A stretch of 59,750 nt of DNA from Marivita sp. Its GTDB lineage: Bacteria > Pseudomonadota > Alphaproteobacteria > Rhodobacterales > Rhodobacteraceae. The stretch is taken from assembly GCF_020055635.1 (NCBI RefSeq), contig NZ_JAIPUT010000024.1, positions 1 to 59,750 on the forward strand. The letters run 5' to 3'. Positions within the stretch are counted from its first letter, which is position 1; the number at the start of each line of letters is the position of its first letter. The translations under genes were made by a program, and so were the position numbers. Of this stretch, positions 49,599-58,326 are shown one piece after another. The notes under the pieces are model-generated. The model had not been told where the DNA came from. It saw nothing but the letters and a program-made list of their open reading frames with translations, and ran no database searches.

Positions 49599-49909
49599 AC
49601 GCCCAGCGCGGTTTGCGTGGTCTTGTCCCAGCCCAGATGGATCGAACTTCCATCGACGATCAGGGGGCGCTTCATCAGCTTGGGATGATCTGCAAGAAGG
49701 GTCTTCGGCTCTTTCGCGCGCTCTGCCGCGTCAAGACCGCGCCATGTCGTGGACCGCGTGTTCAGCACCCTGTCCCCGTAAAGATCGAGCGCCCGATCCA
49801 GCACGGCTTCGGGCACCGGGGTTTTCGAGACATCCACGAACTCTGCATTAGGCAGGGCCTTCAAGGCCTTACGGCAGGTGTCGCAGGTTTTCAGCCCGTA
49901 AAGAATCAT
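49595..49909 (-). CDS. ArsC/Spx-family thioredoxin-fold protein
   Basis: 104 residues: MILYGLKTCDTCRKALKALP with a CxxC at the N-terminus, KTLLADHPKLMKRPLIVDG containing the conserved RP of the ArsC/Spx/YffB fold. Probably a glutathione-dependent thiol reductase of the YffB type rather than a true arsenate reductase, since no arsenic genes are nearby. ATG 49909 follows AGGGAAG. Confidence 0.85.
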   Translation of the reverse strand: MILYGLKTCDTCRKALKALPNAEFVDVSKTPVPEAVLDRALDLYGDRVLNTRSTTWRGLDAAERAKEPKTLLADHPKLMKRPLIVDGSSIHLGWDKTTQTALGV

Positions 49910-50060
49910 CCGTCTTCCCTCATCCTCGGAACGCCGCGAATCAAAGGCACATGCAAAATGCATGATCTGCACTTGTTTTCGCGTGACATCGGCCAATCTT
50001 TTAACCGTGACGGGGTGTCGCAGATTGTTTGCCCTGTCGCAAGCAAAGCGACCTTTTCGG

Positions 50061-50094
50061 GTCAAAGGTGACGAGAAGTCAAAGGTGACGACAA
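50061..50094 (+). repeat. Two 17-bp tandem repeats in cold-shock gene leader
   Basis: GTCAAAGGTGACGAGAA (50061-50077) and GTCAAAGGTGACGACAA (50078-50094), one mismatch, directly before the AGAGGAG of the cold-shock gene. Likely part of its 5' leader. Confidence 0.8.
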
Positions 50095-50110
50095 GAGGAG
50101 ACACGGAGAC

Positions 50111-50317
50111 ATGCCGAACGGTACCGTGAAATGGTTCAATTCGACCAAGGGCTACGGCTTCATTTCCCCCGAAGATGGCGGCAAGGATGTGTTCGTTCAC
50201 ATCTCCGCAGTGCAGCAATCGGGTATGGAAGGTCTGGCCGACAATCAGAAAGTCAGTTTCGAGATGGCCGAAGGCCGCGATGGCCGGATGATGGCCTCGA
50301 ACATCTCGGCGATGTAA
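50111..50317 (+). CDS. cspA: Cold-shock domain protein (CspA family)
   Basis: 68-residue single cold-shock domain. RNP1 KGYGFISP and RNP2 VFVHIS are present; starts MPNGTVKWFNSTKGYGF. Binds single-stranded RNA/DNA as chaperone. Preceded by AGAGGAG and a leader with tandem repeats, which suggests post-transcriptional control as in other csp genes. Confidence 0.97.
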   Translation: MPNGTVKWFNSTKGYGFISPEDGGKDVFVHISAVQQSGMEGLADNQKVSFEMAEGRDGRMMASNISAM

Positions 50318-50332
50318 GGGTCAGGAGAAAGA

Positions 50333-51238
50333 TCAGGCCGTCTGCAACCGCTGCGCCTCTTGCCGGGCCAGCCGGATCAGTTCCGAGACAAACGGCTTTT
50401 CGATGTCCGTTGTGCGTGTGGCGGCATAAAGCCGTCGCGTGATGCCTTTTTCCGTCAACGGCCGGGTGACGTAATCCGAGCTGTATTTCACTTCGCGCAC
50501 GACCCAGTCGGGCAGCACAGACACGCCGCGGTTCGACGCCACGAGAAGCAGGATCACAGCCGTCAGTTCCACCTGTCGCACGGCAGCGGGTTCGACCTTG
50601 GCCGGGATCAGCAACTGGCTGAACACGTCCAGCCGGGACCGTTCCACCGGATAGGTGATAAGGGTCTCGCCGCGAAAATCCTCGGCCTCGACATAGGGCT
50701 TCTGCGCCAGCGGATGCGCCGAAGACGCCACGAATACCGCATTGTAATCAAAGAGTTCCGTGAAGGTTACGCCCGGGATCTCCTCGGGGTCCGACGACAC
50801 CACCAGATCCACATCCTCTTTCTGAAGCGCCGGCAGCGCGTCGAAGGCAAGGCCGGGCCGGATGTCCACATCCACGTCAGGCCAGGACTTGCGAAACGCC
50901 TCGAGCACCGGGAACAGCCATTCGAAACAGGCGTGGCATTCGATGGCGATATGCATCCGGCCCGACGATCCAGCCCGCAGCCCGTCGAACTCGGCGGCCA
51001 GCGCCTCGACCTGCGGCAGTACCTGGTTGGCCAGCCGCAACAGCCGCATGCCCGCCGCCGACAGCCGCATCGGCTTGGAGCGCCGCACGAATAGCTCGAC
51101 TCCCGCCTGATCCTCGAGCGCCTTGATCTGGTGGCTGAGCGCGGATTGCGTGATGTTGAGCTGGTCCGCGGCCTTGGCCACGCCGCCGCAATCATGGATG
51201 GCGCGGATCGTGCGCAGATGGCGGAATTCGATGTGCAT
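50333..51238 (-). CDS. metR: LysR family regulator, probable MetR
   Basis: 301 residues: N-terminal HTH (AADQLNITQSALSHQIKALE) and a LysR substrate domain with IECHACFEWLFPVLEAFR, a pattern characteristic of MetR, which senses homocysteine. It is divergent from metF, a known MetR target. ATG 51238 is used; a TTG at 51244 would add two residues. Confidence 0.9.
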   Translation of the reverse strand: MHIEFRHLRTIRAIHDCGGVAKAADQLNITQSALSHQIKALEDQAGVELFVRRSKPMRLSAAGMRLLRLANQVLPQVEALAAEFDGLRAGSSGRMHIAIECHACFEWLFPVLEAFRKSWPDVDVDIRPGLAFDALPALQKEDVDLVVSSDPEEIPGVTFTELFDYNAVFVASSAHPLAQKPYVEAEDFRGETLITYPVERSRLDVFSQLLIPAKVEPAAVRQVELTAVILLLVASNRGVSVLPDWVVREVKYSSDYVTRPLTEKGITRRLYAATRTTDIEKPFVSELIRLARQEAQRLQTA

Positions 51239-51240
51239 TA

Positions 51241-51259
51241 TCAACTCTTCTCATGTTGA
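51241..51259. promoter_or_regulatory. Candidate LysR/MetR operator
   Basis: TCAAC (51241-51245), 9 bp, GTTGA (51255-51259): an interrupted palindrome with LysR-type spacing in the metR-metF divergent region, abutting the metR start codon, suitable for autoregulation. Confidence 0.55.
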
Positions 51260-51343
51260 TCTTTAGTTTTATGAGTTTGTCTCACAATGCTGCACATGCG
51301 ACAAGAGCCCTAACGCCATCAAGGGCCATCAAGGATTGCAGAG

Positions 51344-52210
51344 ATGACAGCACCGTCGATTTCCTTCGAGTTTTTCCCGCCACAGTCGCTGGAGGCCTCG
51401 TTCCGGCTTTGGGACACCGTACAGGTTCTTGCCCCGTTGCAGCCGCGCTTCGTGTCGGTGACCTATGGTGCGGGCGGCACGACCCGCGACCTGACCCGCG
51501 AGGCGGTCGCCACCCTGCACAAGTCGTCGGGCCTGCCGGTCGCGGCTCACCTGACCTGCGTCAACGCCTCGCGCGAGGAAACCCTGGGCATCGCCCGCGA
51601 TTTCGCCGACGCCGGCGTGTCCGACATCGTCGCGCTGCGGGGCGATCCGCCAAAGGGGTCGAGCGGATTTACCGCGCATCCCGATGGCTTTGCGACGAGC
51701 GTCGATCTGATCGAGGCGCTGAACGAGACCGGCGATTTCACCATTCGCGTCGGCGCCTATCCCGACAAACACCCCGAAGCCGCGGATTCGCAAGCCGATG
51801 TGCAATACCTCAAGCGCAAGATCGCGGCCGGGGCCTCCGAGGCCCTGACCCAGTTCTTCTTCGAGGCCGAGACCTTCTTCCGCTTCCGCGACGCCTGCGA
51901 AAAGGCCGGAATCGATGCGCCGATCACGCCGGGCATCCTGCCGATCGAGAACTGGAAGGGGGCCGCGCGCTTCGCCAAGGCCTGCGGCACGCCGATTCCG
52001 ACCTGGCTTGCCGACGCATTTGACAAGGCCGAGCGCGACGGCCGCGAAGACCTGCTGGCCACGGCAATCTGCGCCGAGCTGTGTTCCGACCTGATCGATG
52101 GCGGGGTCGACACGCTGCATTTCTACACGCTCAACCGTCCCGAACTGACTCGCGATGTGTGCCATGCGCTGGGTGTGACACCCAAGCTGGACCTCAAGAA
52201 CGTCGCTTAA
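51344..52210 (+). CDS. metF: Methylenetetrahydrofolate reductase [NAD(P)H]
   Basis: 288-residue FAD-dependent TIM barrel. SISFEFFPPQSLEASFRLWD at the N-terminus, SVTYGAGGTTRD, HLTCVNASREE, ALRGDPPKGS and QFFFEAETFFRFRDAC are the conserved MetF signatures. Makes 5-methyl-THF for methionine synthesis. Its TAA overlaps the IclR gene stop through a shared TTAA. Confidence 0.96.
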   Translation: MTAPSISFEFFPPQSLEASFRLWDTVQVLAPLQPRFVSVTYGAGGTTRDLTREAVATLHKSSGLPVAAHLTCVNASREETLGIARDFADAGVSDIVALRGDPPKGSSGFTAHPDGFATSVDLIEALNETGDFTIRVGAYPDKHPEAADSQADVQYLKRKIAAGASEALTQFFFEAETFFRFRDACEKAGIDAPITPGILPIENWKGAARFAKACGTPIPTWLADAFDKAERDGREDLLATAICAELCSDLIDGGVDTLHFYTLNRPELTRDVCHALGVTPKLDLKNVA

Positions 52211-53055
52211 TCCACGGGGCCGCCCAGAGCCGATGTCAGCTTTGCCGCCGTGTCCTTGACCGCGGCGGCAAGGCTTTCGATACGCTCATCCGGTATGCGG
52301 GCCGACGGGCCAGAGATCGACACGCCCGCGACCGGCTCTCCATGCATGTCGAAGACCGGCGCCGCGATGCAGCGCATGCCGTCATTTTTCTCTTCGGCAT
52401 CAAACGCATAGCCGCGCTGGCGCGTCGCGCCGAGATCGGTTGCCAATGCCTCGGGCGTGACCAGCGTGTGTTCGGTGAAGGCGGTCAGCTTGTGTTTGCG
52501 GACAACCGCCGCGACCTCCTTGTCGGACATCTGCGCCAGAAGCGCCTTGCCGATGCCCGAGGAATGCATCGGCGACATGCTGCCCGGCGGAAAGAAGGCG
52601 CGGATGTTGTGATGCGTCTCGACCTGGCTGAGGAACAGCACCTGCCCGTCACGGGACACGCCGAGATTTGCGGTCTCCTGCGTCTGCTGCATCAGTTCGC
52701 GCAAGAAGGGCCGCGCGCGTTCCACCAGCGATGTGCGGCGCAGAAAGCGCGAGCCGATGTGAAACGCCCCTGCCCCGATATGCCAGGTTTGCGCGACCGG
52801 GTCGAAATCCACCATGCCGCGCCCTTCGAAGGTGGTCAGCACCCGGTAGACCGTCGCGGGTGATTGCTTCAGGTCTTCGGACAGATCGGTCAGGGTCGCC
52901 CCGCCCCATTCGCTGAGCCGTTCGAGGATGATCAGCGCACGGTCAAGCGACTTGATCCTGTTCTGTTCGGTCGTGTCGCCCCAGGCACGAGGCCGACCGC
53001 GGGCGCGACGTTCTGGTCCGGTATCTGCGTTCATGCCTGTTTCTGCGCCTTGCAT
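52207..53055 (-). CDS. IclR family transcriptional regulator
   Basis: 282 residues: a basic RRARGRPRAWGD N-terminus, an HTH_IclR winged helix (KSLDRALIILERLSEWGGAT; QSPATVYRVLTTFEGRGMVD) and a C-terminal effector domain (PMHSSGIGKALLAQMSDKEV, AAPVFDMHGEPVAGVSISGP). It resembles the glyoxylate-sensing BhcR type in general shape, but no bhc genes are here. ATG 53034 is an alternative start. Divergent from gap. Confidence 0.92.
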   Translation of the reverse strand: MQGAETGMNADTGPERRARGRPRAWGDTTEQNRIKSLDRALIILERLSEWGGATLTDLSEDLKQSPATVYRVLTTFEGRGMVDFDPVAQTWHIGAGAFHIGSRFLRRTSLVERARPFLRELMQQTQETANLGVSRDGQVLFLSQVETHHNIRAFFPPGSMSPMHSSGIGKALLAQMSDKEVAAVVRKHKLTAFTEHTLVTPEALATDLGATRQRGYAFDAEEKNDGMRCIAAPVFDMHGEPVAGVSISGPSARIPDERIESLAAAVKDTAAKLTSALGGPVD

Positions 53056-53150
53056 TGTCTCGATACAAAAAATATTTTTACAATGTGAAAAATTCGGCGT
53101 TGAAATGCAAGCCGTAACGCACAGCTTGGTGTGAACGGAAGGATTGCAAC

Positions 53151-54137
53151 ATGCGCATTGTCATTCACGGGTTCGGGCGTATCGGTCGCGTGATCCTGCG
53201 GCAGATACTGACCACGCCCGATCATTCGGATATCGAGGTGGTCGCGGTCAACGACATCGCGCAGCCCGACACCTGTGCCTATCTGTTCAAGTATGACAGC
53301 GTCTTCGGCCCCCTACCCGGTGGCGTGACCCATGAAAATGGCCGGCTTCATGCGGGTGGCCGGTCGATCCCGCTGCTGACCGGCGTCAGGATGGCCGACC
53401 TGCCGCTTGACGGGGTCGACCTGGTGCTGGATTGCACCGGTGCTCTGAAGGACCGCCCCACCGCCGAGTCGGCGCTGGCTGCGGGCGCTGCGGCGGTGCT
53501 GATCTCGGGCCCGTCCGACATCGGCGACATCACCATCGTGCACGGCGCCAACGACGAGGCGCTTGGTGCGGCGCGGATCGTCTCGAACGCCTCCTGCACG
53601 ACCAATGCGCTGGCGCCCTTGCTGCGCGATCTGGACGCGCGGTACGGTCTGATCCAGGGGCATATGACGACGATTCATTGCTACACCGGCAGCCAGCCGA
53701 TGGTGGATGCGCCGCGCGGACCGGATCTCGCCCGCAACCGGGCCGGTGCGGTGAGCATGGTGCCGACGACCACAAGCGCGGCAAGCCTGATCGACCGTGT
53801 GCTGCCGGATCTTGCCGGGCGCGTCACCGGAGCGGCGGTGCGGGTGCCCGCGATCAGCGTTTCGGCGGTCGACCTCGTGGTCCGTCTGGCCTCCCTGCCA
53901 CGCGATGCCGCTGGCGCCCTGCGCGCGCTGGCCGACGAGAACCCGGTGCTCGGCCTTGTCGAGGACCCTTGCGTGTCGGTCGACCTGCGCGCACGGACCG
54001 AATCCCTGGTCATCGCACCGAACGAGACGCTTCAGACCGGCGATCAGCTTCGCATCTTTGGCTGGTACGACAATGAATGGGGTTTCTCGGCCCGAATGAT
54101 CGATGTCGCCAGAATGATGCACCGTCGCGCGAAGTAA
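53151..54137 (+). CDS. gap: Glyceraldehyde-3-phosphate dehydrogenase, type I
   Basis: 328 residues. NAD-binding VIHGFGRIGRVILRQIL, catalytic Cys in SNASCTTNALAPLL, His in TTIHCYTGSQ and C-terminal WYDNEWGFSARMID. Sequence is rather divergent for a house-keeping GAPDH (for example GADD-type loops are altered to DLPLDGVDLVLDCTGALK), so a related erythrose-4-phosphate dehydrogenase or paralogue role cannot be excluded. AAGGA precedes the ATG. Confidence 0.88.
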   Translation: MRIVIHGFGRIGRVILRQILTTPDHSDIEVVAVNDIAQPDTCAYLFKYDSVFGPLPGGVTHENGRLHAGGRSIPLLTGVRMADLPLDGVDLVLDCTGALKDRPTAESALAAGAAAVLISGPSDIGDITIVHGANDEALGAARIVSNASCTTNALAPLLRDLDARYGLIQGHMTTIHCYTGSQPMVDAPRGPDLARNRAGAVSMVPTTTSAASLIDRVLPDLAGRVTGAAVRVPAISVSAVDLVVRLASLPRDAAGALRALADENPVLGLVEDPCVSVDLRARTESLVIAPNETLQTGDQLRIFGWYDNEWGFSARMIDVARMMHRRAK

Positions 54138-54175
54138 CGCAGGATTCTTGCCAGATCGCCCCTGTTGACCTCTAA

Positions 54176-54214
54176 TGGCCGCAAAGAGCAGGCAAAACCG
54201 CCTGCCAGAGGCCA
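54176..54214 (+). other. Bulged stem-loop before the FadB/J-like gene
   Basis: TGGCC (54176-54180) pairs with GGCCA (54210-54214), and inside it GCAGGC (54188-54193) with GCCTGC (54200-54205) around the loop AAAACC. It lies 12 bp upstream of the ATG at 54227; no T-run follows, so it is a leader structure rather than a clear terminator of gap. Confidence 0.5.
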
Positions 54215-54226
54215 TCGGAGCAGCAG

Positions 54227-56203
54227 ATGGGCAGAGGAGCCGAACTGTCGGTCGACAACGGTGTCGCGCAGATTGCGCTGGATGCCGGACCCTCGGCGCG
54301 CCTGAACCATGCCCTTCTGGTCGCGCTTGATGCCGCACTGACGCGGGCTTTGAAGGACGACGCGGCCGAAATCCTCGTCATTCGCAGCGCCGGGTCGGTC
54401 TTTCCTTCCGGCGTGACGGCCCCCCAGGGCGGCGGCGATGACCGGGACAATTTGCTGGCCGATCTGTGCCTGCGGATCGAGCGCAGCGCGAAACCGGTGA
54501 TCGCGGTGCTTTGCGGTCCCGTCGTCGGCTCGGGTGTCGAACTGGCGCTCGCGGCGCATTACCGGCTGGTCCACAAGGGCACCCGGTTCGGGTTGCCGAA
54601 TGCACGGCTTGGCCTTGTGCCCCATGCCGGTGCGACCCAGCGCCTGCCACGCCTGGTCGGGGCCGAGATGACGCTCGATCTGTTGCTCGGAGGCGCGCTG
54701 CTTCCGGTCACGTCGGGAAAACTGGCGCGGCTTGCGGATGACCTCTACGACGACACGCCCGATGTTGCGGTCGAACGCCTGGTTGCCGATCTGCGCCAGT
54801 CCGGCGCGCAGCCACGTCCGACGGCGGACCGACGCGACGGGTTTGCCGATGCCAGGGCCTATCAGGCCGCCCTGACCCGCCTGCGGCCCAGGATCGAGTC
54901 CAGCCCCGAGATCGCGCCGAAACACATCCTTGCCGCGGTCGAGGCCGCCATGCTGTTGCCGATCGACGCCGGACTGGCCTTTGAACGGGCGGCGCATGAG
55001 GATTGCGCCGAAACCCGGCAATCCAAGGCCCTGTCCCACCTGTTTCATGCCGAACAGGCCGTCGCTGCGCAGACCCGGCGGACCGACCTGCCCGACATCT
55101 CGACGCTTCTGGTGCTGGGCGGCAGCCCCATTGCGGTGCAGATCGTGCGGGCCGCGCTTGACGTCGGAGTGGCCGTCAACTGGGCGATCAAGGACCCGGC
55201 GCAGCAGCGCGATGCGGTGGGACAGGTCCGCGCGATGATGCAAGAGGCGGTGGAGGCCGGAAAACTGCCTGCCGCCCGCGCCAAGCACGCGCTCGATGCC
55301 CTGCGCTACGATGTGCCCGAAGAAATGATCGACGGCGCGGACATGGCCCTGCGGGCCACGCGCGGACAGCGCGGCGTTCCGGTTCCTCCGGACATGCCGC
55401 TTGCGCATTGCCTGCCCGGCACCGATCCGCGGCTGGCGATCCAGTTCGTGCCACCGGCTTCGAAAACCCGCCTGATCGAGGTGGTCCTCGGCCCCAGCGG
55501 CACCGAGGCGGACCGTCTTGCGGGGCTGGCGCTCGCACGGCGTCTGAACCGGCTGGCCGTGGTCGAGACGACGTCCGGCCTCGGCCTGCATGCGCGGCTC
55601 CTCGAGACCTTGTGGCGCGCGGCGGATGCGCTGGTCGATCTGGGACAATCCCCCTTTGCCATCGACGCCGCCCTGCGGGACTGGGGCATGGCCCATCCGC
55701 CGTTCGAACTGGCCGACAGCATCGGCCTGGACATGACCGCGCGCCACGCCCGCGCCGAGGGTTGCCAGAACTGGTCGGGCGAACTGCTGAATTCCGGCCG
55801 ATACGGCCGGGCAACAGGAGAGGGATTCTATGCCTACCCGACCTCTGGTCCGGCAGAGCCGGACCAAGACGTGCGGCACCGCATCAACAAGCTGCGGGCG
55901 CCACGCACCGCCCTGCCCGACGACCTGATCGTCCGCTCTGTCCTTGGCGCGCTGGCAAACGAGGGGGCCAAGGCGCTGCGGGACAAGATCGTGCCCCGCG
56001 CCGGCGACATCGACGTTCTGTCGGTCTTCACGCATCTCGTTCCCACGTGGCGCGGCGGTGTGATGCACGCGGTCGGCGACATCGGCCTGCTGAGGACCGT
56101 CCACGCGATGCAGGGGCTGGACCACCCGGACAGCGATCTCTGGACCCCGGAGCCGGTATTTGCAGAGCTGATCAAGTACGGACGGACCTTCGACGACCTT
56201 TAG
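54227..56203 (+). CDS. Degenerate FadB/FadJ-like enoyl-CoA hydratase/3-hydroxyacyl-CoA dehydrogenase fusion
   Basis: 658 residues laid out like a multifunctional beta-oxidation alpha subunit: crotonase domain (about 10-190; VVGSGVELALAAHYRLVHKG), 3-hydroxyacyl-CoA dehydrogenase NAD domain (about 290-480) and C-terminal HCDH domains. Key residues are altered. The crotonase keeps E105 but has N125 where the second catalytic Glu is expected (GLPNARLGLVP). The Rossmann GxGxxG reads GGSPIA (298-303), and the dehydrogenase His is Q406 (AIQFVPPASK). It is shorter than FadB (about 715). No thiolase gene follows. A reduced or changed activity is likely. Confidence 0.85.
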   Translation: MGRGAELSVDNGVAQIALDAGPSARLNHALLVALDAALTRALKDDAAEILVIRSAGSVFPSGVTAPQGGGDDRDNLLADLCLRIERSAKPVIAVLCGPVVGSGVELALAAHYRLVHKGTRFGLPNARLGLVPHAGATQRLPRLVGAEMTLDLLLGGALLPVTSGKLARLADDLYDDTPDVAVERLVADLRQSGAQPRPTADRRDGFADARAYQAALTRLRPRIESSPEIAPKHILAAVEAAMLLPIDAGLAFERAAHEDCAETRQSKALSHLFHAEQAVAAQTRRTDLPDISTLLVLGGSPIAVQIVRAALDVGVAVNWAIKDPAQQRDAVGQVRAMMQEAVEAGKLPAARAKHALDALRYDVPEEMIDGADMALRATRGQRGVPVPPDMPLAHCLPGTDPRLAIQFVPPASKTRLIEVVLGPSGTEADRLAGLALARRLNRLAVVETTSGLGLHARLLETLWRAADALVDLGQSPFAIDAALRDWGMAHPPFELADSIGLDMTARHARAEGCQNWSGELLNSGRYGRATGEGFYAYPTSGPAEPDQDVRHRINKLRAPRTALPDDLIVRSVLGALANEGAKALRDKIVPRAGDIDVLSVFTHLVPTWRGGVMHAVGDIGLLRTVHAMQGLDHPDSDLWTPEPVFAELIKYGRTFDDL

Positions 56204-56205
56204 GA

Positions 56206-56421
56206 TCAGCTCAGGAAGATCCCCACGATCACCAGCATCAGGCCCAGCACCGAAACGAACAGCGAGCCCAGGTTGATCGGCATCACCGTCTTGACCTCGG
56301 TGCGCAGGTCGTCGTCGCTCAGACCCGCCTTGCGCGCCCTGTTCACCCGGAGGATGCAGTAGACAAGGCCGCAAAGCCCGGCGAAAGACAGGGCGGCCCC
56401 AGACCAGATCAGTATGTCCAT
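56206..56421 (-). CDS. Small membrane protein, function unknown
   Basis: 71 residues, two helices: DILIWSGAALSFAGLCGLVY and MPINLGSLFVSVLGLMLVIV, joined by a charged loop (RARKAGLSDDDLRTEVKTV) on the cytoplasmic side. Its stop is 2 bp from that of the FadB/J-like gene, convergent. Not recognised. Confidence 0.75.
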   Translation of the reverse strand: MDILIWSGAALSFAGLCGLVYCILRVNRARKAGLSDDDLRTEVKTVMPINLGSLFVSVLGLMLVIVGIFLS

Positions 56422-56449
56422 GATGCGCTCCCGAAGTGATCCAGACCCA

Positions 56450-56472
56450 CCGGGCGGTAATTCATCGCCCGG
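56450..56472. repeat. Stem-loop upstream of gapR
   Basis: CCGGGCG (56450-56456), 9-nt loop, CGCCCGG (56466-56472). Sits between the divergent small membrane protein gene and gapR, without a T-run. Confidence 0.5.
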
Positions 56473-56542
56473 CCGCTGACAAGCCCTTGAAGGCCCGCCC
56501 GGCCATCGCTACGACACCGTCCAGACGCAAGAGGAGCCCACG

Positions 56543-56803
56543 ATGGACGACAGCGCAATCGAAGCCAATTACCGCGTGACCGCAGATGAGCTGCGCCAGT
56601 TCATCGAACGGATCGAACGGCTGGACGCGGAAAAGAAAGACATCGCCGAGCAGCAGAAAGAGGTCATGGCCGAAGCCAAGGGCCGCGGCTACGACACCAA
56701 GGTGATGCGCAAGGTCATCGCGCTGCGCAAGCGCGAACCCGATGACATCGCCGAGGAAGAAGCGGTTCTGGACATGTACAAGCAGGCGCTCGGAATGTCC
56801 TGA
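56543..56803 (+). CDS. gapR: GapR (DUF2312) nucleoid-associated protein
   Basis: 86 residues, all helical. VTADELRQFIERIERLDAEK then KDIAEQQKEVMAEAKGRGYD and TKVMRKVIALRKRE is the DUF2312 core. In Caulobacter GapR encircles overtwisted DNA ahead of replication and transcription and is needed for normal growth. Followed by a strong terminator, so it is monocistronic. Confidence 0.95.
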   Translation: MDDSAIEANYRVTADELRQFIERIERLDAEKKDIAEQQKEVMAEAKGRGYDTKVMRKVIALRKREPDDIAEEEAVLDMYKQALGMS

Positions 56804-56849
56804 GCGTTTCGGCGGGCACCCAGGGGTCCGACGGACGGGTTTTGCAAAG

Positions 56850-56885
56850 CGGGCGGTGTGTCGGTTCAGACGCACCGCCCGTTTT
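56850..56885 (+). terminator. Rho-independent terminator of gapR
   Basis: 13-bp stem (56850-56862 with 56869-56881, one G-T type mismatch), loop GGTTCA, followed by TTTT. Confidence 0.8.
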
Positions 56886-57006
56886 CCGTAGCGCCAAGGT
56901 CCGGTGTCTGACGACCTCAATCAGCCGTTGAACCCGCGACCGGGCGCGCGTCCCGGGCGTGGGCTTTGCGCATGACAACGGATCGGCATGATCCTAACGT
57001 CGTGCC

Positions 57007-58269
57007 ATGCAACCAAAACTCCTCACGACACTTCCAGGCTATACACGATCGTTGCTGTGGCAGGATGTCGTCGCGGGTGTGACGGTTGCGATGGTGGCGT
57101 TGCCGCTTAGCCTCGCGATTGCGATCGCGTCCGGCGCGGACCCCGCCAAGGGCCTCGTTACCGCGATTGTCGCAGGTTTCCTGATCTCCCTGCTGGGAGG
57201 CAGCCGCGTTCAGATCGGCGGCCCGACGGGTGCCTTCATCGTGGTCGTCTACGGCATCATTGCCGAGCACGGATATGACGGGCTGGTGCTTGCCACGTTC
57301 ATGGCCGGGCTGATCCTGATTGTCGCCGGGGTCTTCCGGGCGGGCAATCTGATCCGGCTGATTCCCGAGCCGGTCATCAACGGCTTCACCATCGGCATCG
57401 CCATCATCATCGCAACGAGCCAGTTCAAGGATCTTTTCGGGCTGACGGCGGCCGACGTTCCGGCAGAGTTCCTGGCCAAGATCGAGGTGCTTTGGGCGGC
57501 GCGTCCAACCTTCTCGACCTCTTCTGCCGCGATCGGCCTTGCCACGATGGCGCTGATCGTCCTGTTCCGCCGCGTCGCGCCGAAGCTGCCGGGTCTGATC
57601 GTCGCCGTCGCCTTGACGTCCGGCCTTGTTGTCGCGGCCGATCTTCCGGTGGACACGATCCATTCGCGGTTCGGAGATCTTCCCGGCACCCTGCCCTGGC
57701 CTGCAATGCCGGAGGTCAGCCTCGAGACCATCATCGGGTTGCTGCCATCGGCGTTGATCATCGCGTTCCTGGCAGGTGTGGAATCGCTCTTGTCGGCCAT
57801 GGTGGCCGACCGCATGATCGCGGGCCATCACCGTCCCAATGCAGAGGTGCTGGCACAAGGCGTGGCGAATCTCGGATCGTCGCTGTTCGGCGGCATGCCC
57901 GCGACCGGGGCCATAGCCCGCACCGCAACCAATATCCGGGCCGGCGGCAGGACGCCGGTGGCAGGTCTGGTCCATGCCGCAACGATCCTGCTGGTCATGA
58001 TGGGCGCATCACGGCTCGTCGGGTATATGGCGATGCCGGCCTTGGCGGGCCTTCTGGTCCTGACAGCCTGGAACATGAGCGAGCCGCAGAAATGGCGTGG
58101 CTACCTGGCGGAGCGCAAATCCGATGTGTTCCTGCTGGCGATGACCCTGATCCTGACGGTGCTGGCCGATCTCACTGTCGCCATCGGAGTCGGTGTGGCG
58201 CTTGGTCTTGCCTTCCGATTGCAGCGCCGCAAGGCGCCGGCCTCGGATTGGTCCGAACCGGATCGATAG
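57007..58269 (+). CDS. SulP family anion transporter without STAS domain
   Basis: 420 residues with about 10-12 membrane helices. LLWQDVVAGVTVAMVALPLS, GGSRVQIGGPTGAFIVVVYG and SLFGGMPATGAIARTATNIR are the SulP signatures. Usual SulP proteins are 500-600 residues with a cytoplasmic STAS domain; here the chain ends shortly after the last helix (RLQRRKAPASDWSEPDR), so it lacks STAS. Substrate may be sulfate, bicarbonate or another anion. Confidence 0.9.
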   Translation: MQPKLLTTLPGYTRSLLWQDVVAGVTVAMVALPLSLAIAIASGADPAKGLVTAIVAGFLISLLGGSRVQIGGPTGAFIVVVYGIIAEHGYDGLVLATFMAGLILIVAGVFRAGNLIRLIPEPVINGFTIGIAIIIATSQFKDLFGLTAADVPAEFLAKIEVLWAARPTFSTSSAAIGLATMALIVLFRRVAPKLPGLIVAVALTSGLVVAADLPVDTIHSRFGDLPGTLPWPAMPEVSLETIIGLLPSALIIAFLAGVESLLSAMVADRMIAGHHRPNAEVLAQGVANLGSSLFGGMPATGAIARTATNIRAGGRTPVAGLVHAATILLVMMGASRLVGYMAMPALAGLLVLTAWNMSEPQKWRGYLAERKSDVFLLAMTLILTVLADLTVAIGVGVALGLAFRLQRRKAPASDWSEPDR

Positions 58270-58326
58270 GTGCCGAAAGGGAAACAGGCTGGTCGGTTCG
58301 AGGCCGCCTGCGATTCCCAGGTCGCC

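Noticed and set aside
53049-53090. CATTGT/ACAATG inverted repeat and AT-rich palindrome between iclR and gap as an operator
   Set aside because: Short repeat arms with a long spacer in AT-rich DNA could arise by chance; not distinctive enough to list as a site.
54044-56374. 776-codon minus-strand open frame across the FadB/J-like gene
   Set aside because: Opposite strand of a gene with recognisable crotonase and dehydrogenase domains; no motifs and no ribosome binding site.
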